Assembly (NCBI GenBank): GCA_024693415.1
Contig: JAILKX010000083.1
Coordinates: forward strand, 1-6,485
Reading direction: 5' to 3'
Origin: Bacilli bacterium
GTDB taxonomy: Bacteria > Bacillota_I > Bacilli_A > RFN20 > CAG-826
Length of the DNA stretch: 6,485 nt
Positions within the stretch are counted from its first letter, which is position 1, and each line of letters opens with the position of its first letter. Below the pieces are notes generated by a model. It was not told the DNA's origin and did no database searches. It worked only from the letters and a program-made list of their open reading frames with translations. The translations under genes were made by a program, and so were the position numbers. Shown one piece after another: positions 1-6,485 of this stretch.

Positions 1-1
1 C

Positions 2-685
2 ATCGCGATCCTGTGCGTCATCATCTTCATCCAGGCCAAGCGCGCCGACCCCTTGAAGCGCCCGAAGGGGCTGCTTTTGGTCGCCGAGCTCTTCGTCGAG
101 AAGATGGAGGGGTGGACCGCCGACAACATGGGCGTGCGCCCTGGCAATTGGCCCGGCTACTTCATGGGATTATTCTCCTATTTGTTCATGGCCTTCATCT
201 GGTCGATCACCGGGCTTCCTTCCGTCATCGACTATCTGCTCATCCCGTTCACGCTGTCGCTCGTGATGTTCACGCTCATCCAGTTCACGGCGCTCCGCTA
301 TCAGAAATTAAGCTATTTCCACCGCTATATCGAGCCTTTTAAGATCTGGCTCCCCATCAATTTGATCACGATGTGGACCCCGATCATCTCGACCTCGCTC
401 CGTATGTTCGGCAACTGCCTTGCCGGAAGCGTCGTCATCGGGCTCATCAGCTGGACGCTGAGGCTTCTTTCCTCGGCGATCTTCTCCTTCATGGGGGACG
501 CGGGGCAGATCTTCTTGGCGCCTCTGCCGATCGCGGTCCTCAACCTTTACTTCGCTTTGTTCTCCGGGTATATCCAAACCCTGGTCTTCGCTTCTTTGAA
601 CGCCGTCTGGATCGGACAGGAGATCCCCTCCGACGATCCGATGGGGCTAGAGGCGCAGGCCACCCGCGAGGGCAGAGCCCAATAA
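2..685 (+). CDS. atpB: F1Fo ATP synthase subunit a (5'-truncated)
   Basis: Subunit a is the membrane stator of Fo. It forms the two half-channels that carry H+ or Na+ to and from the c-ring. The frame is open from the window edge, so the N-terminus and real start are missing; 227 residues remain and the family is usually about 230-270. A TTG at 53 lies in frame but is unlikely to be the start, because hydrophobic coding sequence precedes it. Hydrophobic segments lie at about residues 1-10 (end of a helix), 54-71, 79-98, 118-149 and 170-205 of the visible part. The essential stator arginine is in the motif SLRMFGN (Arg codon at 401-403), and the last helix carries the family-typical GYIQTLVF. 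The tail after the last helix is polar. The style (long PINLITMWTPIIS helix) recalls Bacilli and Mollicutes. The stop TAA is 22 nt before atpE. Identification is secure. Confidence 0.96.
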   Translation: MAILCVIIFIQAKRADPLKRPKGLLLVAELFVEKMEGWTADNMGVRPGNWPGYFMGLFSYLFMAFIWSITGLPSVIDYLLIPFTLSLVMFTLIQFTALRYQKLSYFHRYIEPFKIWLPINLITMWTPIISTSLRMFGNCLAGSVVIGLISWTLRLLSSAIFSFMGDAGQIFLAPLPIAVLNLYFALFSGYIQTLVFASLNAVWIGQEIPSDDPMGLEAQATREGRAQ

Positions 686-694
686 TGCCATATC

Positions 695-700
695 AGGAGG
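695..700 (+). promoter_or_regulatory. Strong Shine-Dalgarno site of atpE
   Basis: AGGAGG lies 7 nt before the atpE ATG in the 22-nt gap after atpB. It is a near-perfect anti-16S match and fixes the atpE start at 708. Strong initiation fits the need for many c subunits per complex. Confidence 0.85.
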
Positions 701-707
701 TTAGATT

Positions 708-1004
708 ATGGGATTTCTAAACGCCTTGCTTCCCTTGTTTGAAGCAGCAGCCAGCAGCGGCAACGCCGGGGCGATCGGACTGATCGCGATCGGCGCCGGA
801 CTCGCGGTCTGCACCGGATCGTTCTCGTCGATCGGCGAAGGACTGATCTGCTGCCACGCGATCGACGGCATGGTCCGCAACCCCGAGCAGGCCAAGTCGA
901 TCCGCAGCACGATGATCCTTGCGGTCGCCCTCGACGAATCCTGCGGTATCTACGCATTGATCGTCGCGATCTTGATCATCTTCGTTCTCCCTGGACAGAT
1001 TTAA
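708..1004 (+). CDS. atpE: F1Fo ATP synthase subunit c, likely two-carboxylate Na+-type
   Basis: Subunit c is a membrane hairpin that assembles into the rotor ring, each copy carrying one ion. The 98-residue protein is longer than the usual 70-90, mainly through about 20 extra N-terminal residues. Helix 1 spans about residues 21-48, the polar loop is R57-N58-P59 (family signature R-[QN]-P), and helix 2 spans about 67-94. The ion-binding carboxylate is E77 in the motif LDESCGIY. This matches the AESTGIY context of Na+-binding c subunits of Ilyobacter and Fusobacterium better than the usual H+-type context. Counting back from the RNP loop, E44 (SIGEG) takes the place of Ilyobacter Gln32, as Glu32 does in Fusobacterium nucleatum. 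Oddities are D76 beside E77, F39 and S41 where glycines are usual, and a C48-C49 pair. The start is set by AGGAGG 7 nt upstream. The identity is certain; ion specificity is inferred. Confidence 0.97.
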   Translation: MGFLNALLPLFEAAASSGNAGAIGLIAIGAGLAVCTGSFSSIGEGLICCHAIDGMVRNPEQAKSIRSTMILAVALDESCGIYALIVAILIIFVLPGQI

Positions 1005-1007
1005 GCC

Positions 1008-1598
1008 ATGGCGGTCGAATCATTGCTATTGAACATAGTGACGTTCGATGGGAGCGTACCGGCCAATCCATTTTCCTCAGAAGAGTTCCAGAACAAGATC
1101 TTCCCCAACGGTTTCTACGACTTCATCATCCAGATCATCGCTTTCATCATCCTTCTGCTCATCGTCTTTTTCCTCGCCTACAAACCGGTGAGGAAACTTC
1201 TTAGGACGCGGGCGGAATACGTTGAAAAACAGATTGCGGAGGCCGAGGCGAAGAATAGGATCGCTAGCGAAGCCGCCGCCAAGAAGGATGAAATCGTCGA
1301 CTCCGGCAAAGAGACGGCGGACAAGATCATCGCCGACGCCCGCAAGCAGGCGGAGCTCGAGGCGAGCAAGATCATCGCCGACGCCCAGAAAGAAGCCGAG
1401 GCCAAGAAGCGCCAAGCCGATATCGACATCGAGCTCGCGAAGGAGAAATCCAAGCAGGAGATCCACAACGAGATCGTCGACGTCGCCCTTCTTGCCTCCA
1501 GCCAATTGCTCGGGCGCGAGGTGAGCCAGGAAGACAATCGCCGCTTGGTTGGCGATTTCGTCGATTCCTTAAGCGAATCGGAGAAGAAAGGGCTCTAA
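1008..1598 (+). CDS. atpF: F1Fo ATP synthase subunit b
   Basis: Subunit b forms the peripheral stalk that holds the alpha3beta3 head against rotation, as a dimer anchored in the membrane. The 196-residue protein has a polar N-terminal stretch of about 36 residues, one membrane helix at about 37-58 followed by YKPV, then a long charged, alanine-rich helix to about residue 150 and a C-terminal part that would contact delta and F1. This is the standard layout, slightly longer than the 156-residue E. coli protein because of the N-terminal stretch. There is no lipobox, unlike the lipoprotein b subunits of Mycoplasma. The stalk contains two tandem copies of KIIADA 15 residues apart (106-111 and 121-126). 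The ATG is 3 nt after the atpE stop and has no clear Shine-Dalgarno site, so translation probably depends on coupling to atpE. The N-terminal start is therefore less certain than the gene. Confidence 0.95.
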   Translation: MAVESLLLNIVTFDGSVPANPFSSEEFQNKIFPNGFYDFIIQIIAFIILLLIVFFLAYKPVRKLLRTRAEYVEKQIAEAEAKNRIASEAAAKKDEIVDSGKETADKIIADARKQAELEASKIIADAQKEAEAKKRQADIDIELAKEKSKQEIHNEIVDVALLASSQLLGREVSQEDNRRLVGDFVDSLSESEKKGL

Positions 1599-1601
1599 AC
1601 G

Positions 1602-2132
1602 ATGGTAGAGGAAGTCTACGCCAATTACGCGTCGGCGCTTTACTCGATGATCGATAAAGCGCGCCAGGAGGAGTATGCGTCCGCATTGTCCTCGATCGTC
1701 TCTTCTTTTAAGGATGACCCAGAGCTACTTAGGGCTTTGGCGTCGTACTCGCTCTCCAAACCGGAGAAAGAAGAGCTGATCGAGAAGGTTTTCGGACCGC
1801 TTAAGCTCCCGTATCTCTGCGACTTCCTCAAGGTCGTGAGCGCCCATCACCGCTTCCCTAGGTTCAAACAGATCGAGGAGGCATTCCTCGCCCTGGTCCA
1901 CGAGGACCTCGGCATAAAATCCGGCGTCGCCTATAGCGCGGTCAAATTGACCGAGAAGGAATTAAATTCCATCAAGAAGGCCTTAAGCGACAAGCTCGGC
2001 AGCCGCGTCGAGCTGAGAAACGTCGTCGATCCGAGCTTGCTCGGCGGGGTGAAGGTCGCCCTCGACGGCAAAGTATATGACGGGACCATCCGCTCAAAGC
2101 TGATGGACCTCTCCCGCGAATTGAGAAAGTGA
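1602..2132 (+). CDS. atpH: F1 ATP synthase subunit delta
   Basis: Delta joins the top of the alpha3beta3 head to the b stalk. The 176-residue length is typical of the family. The N-terminal helical domain (about 1-105) opens with the characteristic [13 protein letters not shown] pattern and contains [12 protein letters not shown]. The C-terminal domain ends with the family motif [22 protein letters not shown] (in part; residues 147-167), which matches the conserved 'GG-x-D-GSI-x-L' pattern. As usual for this subunit, the middle is poorly conserved. The ATG follows the atpF stop by 3 nt, with a purine-rich GAAAGGG about 9 nt upstream inside the atpF end. The gene ends with TGA, which argues against TGA being read as tryptophan here. 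Identification rests on end motifs, length and position between atpF and atpA, and is secure. Confidence 0.95.
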   Translation: MVEEVYANYASALYSMIDKARQEEYASALSSIVSSFKDDPELLRALASYSLSKPEKEELIEKVFGPLKLPYLCDFLKVVSAHHRFPRFKQIEEAFLALVHEDLGIKSGVAYSAVKLTEKELNSIKKALSDKLGSRVELRNVVDPSLLGGVKVALDGKVYDGTIRSKLMDLSRELRK

Positions 2133-2142
2133 GGCATCGCAT

Positions 2143-3648
2143 ATGAAGATCGATTCCAGCGAAATAAGCGCCCTCATCAAGGCCCAGATCAAAGGCTATG
2201 AGGGGAAACTAGAGACCGATGACGTCGGCACCGTCATCTCCGTCGGCGACGGCATCGCGCTTTGCTATGGCCTCGATAAGGCGATGCTCGGCGAATTGCT
2301 CGTCTTCCCCCACGACGTCTACGGCATGGTCATGAACCTCGACCGCGAAGACGTCGGCGCGGTGCTTTTAGGCAGCGACAAGGAGATCATGGAAGGCGAC
2401 ACCGTGAAGCGCACCCACAAGGTCGTCGAAGTCCCGGTAGGGGATGGCTTATTGGGCCGCGTCGTGAATCCGCTAGGCCTGCCGCTAGACGAAAAGGGCG
2501 AGGTACCCTATTCGAAAACGCGCCCGATCGAGCGCATCGCCCCGGGCGTCATGACCAGGAAAAGCGTCAACACGCCGCTGGAGACCGGCATCAAGGCGAT
2601 CGACGCCATGATCCCGATCGGCCGCGGCCAGCGCGAGCTCATCATCGGCGACCGACAGACCGGCAAGACCGCGATCGCGATGGACACGATCATCAACCAA
2701 AAAGGCAAAGGCGTGAAATGCGTCTACGTCGCGATCGGCCAGAAGAATTCCTCAGTCGCCTCGATCGTCGCGAAACTCAATGAGCTGGGGTGCATGGATT
2801 ACGTCACCGTCGTCTCGGCGTCGGCGAGCGAATCCGCGCCGATCCAATACATCGCCCCCTTCGCCGGCATGGCGATGGCCGAGGAGTGGATGGAGCAGGG
2901 GCAGGACGTCCTGATCGTCTTCGATGACCTCTCCAAGCACGCCGTGAGCTACCGCACGCTCTCGCTTCTTTTGAAGCGCGCCCCGGGCCGCGAAGCCTAC
3001 CCCGGCGACATCTTCTATCTGCATTCCCGCTTGTTGGAGCGCGCTTGCCGTTTATCCCCGCAATACGGGGGCGGATCGATCACCGCGCTTCCGATCGTCG
3101 AGACGCAGGCCGGCGACATTTCGGCCTACATCCCGACCAACGTCATCTCCATCACCGACGGCCAGATCTTCCTAGTCGTCGACCTCTTCAACGCCGGCCA
3201 GCGCCCGGCCGTCGATAGCGGCTTCTCCGTGTCGCGCGTCGGCGGTTCCGCCCAGCTCAAGGCGATGAAACAGGTCGCGGGGTCGCTTAAAATCGAGCTC
3301 GCCTCCTACCGCGAGATGCTTTCGTTCTCGCAGTTTGGGAGCGACTTAGACGCTTCGACCCAGAAGATCCTCTCCCATGGCGCCGTCCTAATGGAGACCT
3401 TAAAGCAAAAGCAATATGCGCCATTCACCTGGTACCGCCAGGTCATCGAGCTCTTCGCGGTCAAAAACCGCTACCTCGATGAGTTGAAGCCGAAGGACGT
3501 GAACCCATATCTCACCGAGATGTACAAGTTCATCGAAAGCCGCCACCAGGACGTCATCGATATGCTCGTCGAGCGCAAGGCCTTCGATAACGAGCTCACC
3601 TCGCTTCTTACCAAAGCGATCGACGATTTCGTCGCCACGAGGAAATAA
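2143..3648 (+). CDS. atpA: F1 ATP synthase subunit alpha
   Basis: Alpha subunits alternate with beta in the F1 head, bind nucleotide at non-catalytic sites and complete the catalytic sites. The 501-residue length is typical. The N-terminal beta-barrel (about 25-95) includes [17 protein letters not shown]. The nucleotide-binding domain has Walker A GDRQTGKT at 169-176 and Walker B VLIVFDD at 256-262. The alpha/beta signature [10 protein letters not shown] is at 355-364 and the arginine finger is R365 in SRVGG. The C-terminal helical domain contains [11 protein letters not shown] (397-407). No key residue is missing. The start is supported by GAGG 8 nt upstream, overlapping the atpH stop region; the gap to atpH is 10 nt. 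The [15 protein letters not shown] style and the C-terminal domain look Bacillota-like. Confidence 0.99.
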   Translation: MKIDSSEISALIKAQIKGYEGKLETDDVGTVISVGDGIALCYGLDKAMLGELLVFPHDVYGMVMNLDREDVGAVLLGSDKEIMEGDTVKRTHKVVEVPVGDGLLGRVVNPLGLPLDEKGEVPYSKTRPIERIAPGVMTRKSVNTPLETGIKAIDAMIPIGRGQRELIIGDRQTGKTAIAMDTIINQKGKGVKCVYVAIGQKNSSVASIVAKLNELGCMDYVTVVSASASESAPIQYIAPFAGMAMAEEWMEQGQDVLIVFDDLSKHAVSYRTLSLLLKRAPGREAYPGDIFYLHSRLLERACRLSPQYGGGSITALPIVETQAGDISAYIPTNVISITDGQIFLVVDLFNAGQRPAVDSGFSVSRVGGSAQLKAMKQVAGSLKIELASYREMLSFSQFGSDLDASTQKILSHGAVLMETLKQKQYAPFTWYRQVIELFAVKNRYLDELKPKDVNPYLTEMYKFIESRHQDVIDMLVERKAFDNELTSLLTKAIDDFVATRK

Positions 3649-3652
3649 ATAG

Positions 3653-4519
3653 ATGTCGCTCGGGCTAAACAAGACAAAAAGGAGGATCTCCTCGGTCAAA
3701 TCGACCCAGAAGATCACCAAGGCCATGGAAATGGTCGCGACCGTCAAGCTGAAGCGGTTCCGCAAAAGCTATGACGACGGTCTTTTGTATACCGAAAAGC
3801 TCGAGGCGACCCTAGCGGAGCTCCTCCACCGCCAGAAGGAGGGGAGCGAGTCCATCTATTCGAAGCCCAATGGCTCCAAGGGCGGAACCCTCTATATCGC
3901 CGTCACCTCTAACCTTGGGTTATGCGCTGGCTACAACGCGAACCTCTTCAAGTTCTTGGAGGCGAATTTCGATAAGGGGTCCGACGAATTGATCCCCTTG
4001 GGCACCAAAGGGGCGGGCCATTACGCCCACCTAGGCGACTACAAGATCTCCGATTTGGCGGAGAAGTTCGACCTCGCGATGGCGGGCCGCGACCTGATCC
4101 AGGCCGCCGACGCCTTGCTTCAAGCCTATCGCGAAGGCAAATACAAAACCGTCAAAATCGTATACACGCATTACGTGAATTCGTTGAACTTCACCCCGAG
4201 CGAGTCAAAACTCCTCCCGGTCGAACTCGAATTCGAAGCCACGCCCCAAACGGAATCGTGCCCGAGCCTCATCGAGCCGGAGCTAAGCGAATTCATCGAG
4301 GGCATGCTTCCGCAATACCTCGCCGGCGAGCTCTACTCGAAGCTCGTCGAGAGCCAGCTCTGCGAGCAGGGGAGCCGGCGCAACGCCATGGAGAACGCCA
4401 ACGACAACGCCGACGAGCTCCTCAACCAGCTCACCATCGAATACAACAAGGCGCGCCAGACCGCCATCACCCAGGAAATCGTTGAGGTGGTGTCGGGTTC
4501 CGCGGGCCAGACGAAGTAA
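3653..4519 (+). CDS. atpG: F1 ATP synthase subunit gamma
   Basis: Gamma is the central rotor shaft, whose rotation drives binding changes in the beta subunits. The 288-residue length is typical. The two ends form the coiled coil: the N-terminal helix has RRISSVKSTQKITKAMEMVA (residues 10-29) and the C-terminal helix has SRRNAMENANDNADELL, then YNKARQTAITQEIVEVV. The latter matches the gamma signature I-T-x-E-x2-E, though the usual G-A after it is G-S (281-282). The central Rossmann-like domain begins TLYIAVTSNLGLCAGYN; most relatives have S-D-x-G-L-C-G-G-x-N there, so asparagine and alanine replace the usual aspartate and glycine. The ATG is 4 nt after the atpA stop, with AGGA inside the atpA end acting as a probable ribosome site. 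Confidence 0.98.
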   Translation: MSLGLNKTKRRISSVKSTQKITKAMEMVATVKLKRFRKSYDDGLLYTEKLEATLAELLHRQKEGSESIYSKPNGSKGGTLYIAVTSNLGLCAGYNANLFKFLEANFDKGSDELIPLGTKGAGHYAHLGDYKISDLAEKFDLAMAGRDLIQAADALLQAYREGKYKTVKIVYTHYVNSLNFTPSESKLLPVELEFEATPQTESCPSLIEPELSEFIEGMLPQYLAGELYSKLVESQLCEQGSRRNAMENANDNADELLNQLTIEYNKARQTAITQEIVEVVSGSAGQTK

Positions 4520-5956
<1,437 letters not shown>

Positions 5957-5962
5957 TCCAAT

Positions 5963-6379
5963 ATGATCCGTCTGCTCATCCTCACACCAAAAGGCGTCTA
6001 CCTCGACAAGGAAGTCGAGCGCTTTTTGGTGCCTTCGACGAAAGGGCCGCTTGAGATCTGCGGCGGCTACACCCCACTCATCGCCGGACTTAAGCCGGCA
6101 GGGGTGCTCAAGGTGACGATGGGCAAAGCCAAATTCTTCGCGATCTTCAACGGGACCCTCAAGGTCGAGAAAGACCGCGCCTATATCCTCTGCGACGACA
6201 TCGAGGACGGGTACGCCATCGATATGGCGAGGGCGATCGCTAGCCGCGACCGCGCCCTAGACCGCCTCGATAAGCATGATCCCGATATCGACCTCAAGAG
6301 GGCGAAGGCCTCGCTTGCCCGCGCATTGGCCCGGATCGACGTCAAGAACCTCGACGAAGGCAAAGCCATTATCTACTGA
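5963..6379 (+). CDS. atpC: F1 ATP synthase subunit epsilon
   Basis: Epsilon sits at the foot of gamma, couples F1 to the c-ring and in many bacteria limits ATP hydrolysis. The 138-residue length is typical. The N-terminal beta-sandwich (about 1-85) includes LLILTPKGVYLDKEVERFLVP and GGYTPLIAGLKPAGVLKV (in part, residues 34-51). The family normally has a histidine two before the proline (H-x-P); this protein has Tyr36-Thr37-Pro38. The C-terminal helical hairpin (about 86-128) is charged and alanine-rich, with IDMARAIASRDRAL and AKASLARALARI, so both domains are present and an inhibitory conformation is possible. The ATG is 6 nt after the atpD stop, with GAGGAG 12 nt upstream, a rather long spacing. 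The TGA stop shares its last base with the next start codon. Confidence 0.95.
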   Translation: MIRLLILTPKGVYLDKEVERFLVPSTKGPLEICGGYTPLIAGLKPAGVLKVTMGKAKFFAIFNGTLKVEKDRAYILCDDIEDGYAIDMARAIASRDRALDRLDKHDPDIDLKRAKASLARALARIDVKNLDEGKAIIY

Positions 6380-6485
6380 TGAAAAAGCCAGCATGCGCTT
6401 CCATATTATTTTTGGCGTTCCCGCTTCTTTTGGGCGCATGCTCCTTCAAGGTCACCTACGCCGGGATCGACGAGGAGAAGGCGTA
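6379..6485 (+). CDS. Start of a predicted lipoprotein (3'-truncated)
   Basis: The ATG overlaps the atpC stop (TGATG), so the gene is probably translated by coupling to atpC and belongs to the same transcript. Only 35 complete codons are visible before the window ends. They encode a typical type II signal peptide: positive MKK, a hydrophobic core (about residues 7-18), and a lipobox L18-G19-A20-C21, after which the mature protein would begin CSFKVTYAGIDEEK. It is therefore expected to be lipid-anchored at the outer face of the cytoplasmic membrane (or to the outer membrane if the organism has one). There is no clear Shine-Dalgarno site, only purines in GACGAAGGCAAAG about 15-30 nt upstream. 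I do not recognise the family from this fragment and it is not a known ATP synthase subunit. Confidence 0.75.
   Translation, partial: MKKPACASILFLAFPLLLGACSFKVTYAGIDEEKA

Noticed and set aside
53..55. TTG as the start of atpB
   Set aside because: The frame stays open upstream to the window edge and encodes the end of a membrane helix (AILCVIIFIQAKRADPL), so the true start is outside the window.
308..577. Reverse-strand open frames of 72 and 89 codons inside atpB
   Set aside because: They are out-of-frame shadows of a conserved membrane protein; they show no ribosome site and no recognisable family.
1077..1537. Long reverse-strand frames opposite atpF (142 and 119 codons)
   Set aside because: They arise from the repetitive Ala/Glu/Lys codons of the b stalk on the other strand; their composition is low-complexity and the b subunit frame is clearly real.
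6370..6400. A terminator after atpC
   Set aside because: No G+C-rich hairpin followed by a T-run is visible, and the next start codon overlaps the atpC stop.

Overview
The window is one gene cluster on the + strand encoding the F1Fo ATP synthase. The order is the usual bacterial one: atpB (subunit a, 5' end cut off by the window), atpE (c), atpF (b), atpH (delta), atpA (alpha), atpG (gamma), atpD (beta), atpC (epsilon). The last 107 bases hold the start of a new reading frame with a lipoprotein signal peptide, whose start codon overlaps the atpC stop codon. Every gap between genes is 22 nt or shorter. I see no terminator, internal promoter, RNA gene, repeat array or mobile element, so this looks like part of one polycistronic transcript whose promoter lies upstream of the window.

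Organism: the DNA is G+C-rich, with codon third positions mostly G or C. The proteins nevertheless look like those of Bacillota, probably a deep branch of Bacilli (Erysipelotrichia or relatives of Mollicutes), judging by the style of subunits a, b and alpha. TGA ends atpH and atpC and tryptophan is read from TGG, so this is the standard bacterial code and not the Mycoplasma code. The taxonomic placement is an impression from memory of family sequences and is only moderately certain.

How the genes work together: a, b and c form the membrane Fo motor; delta and b form the outer stalk; gamma and epsilon form the rotor stalk; and alpha3beta3 is the catalytic head. The Walker A motifs, the beta catalytic glutamate, the alpha arginine finger, the subunit a arginine and the subunit c carboxylate are all present, so the enzyme should be functional.

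The most interesting point is subunit c. Its ion site has a glutamate in helix 1 (E44) and E77-S78 in helix 2. This resembles the two-carboxylate Na+ site described for the Fusobacterium nucleatum c-ring, so the enzyme may be coupled to Na+. The c subunit also has an extra aspartate (D76) next to the ion-binding glutamate, two non-glycine residues (F39, S41) in the helix-packing glycine motif, and a longer than usual N-terminus. No previously undescribed multi-gene system is visible; the rest is an ordinary ATP synthase operon.
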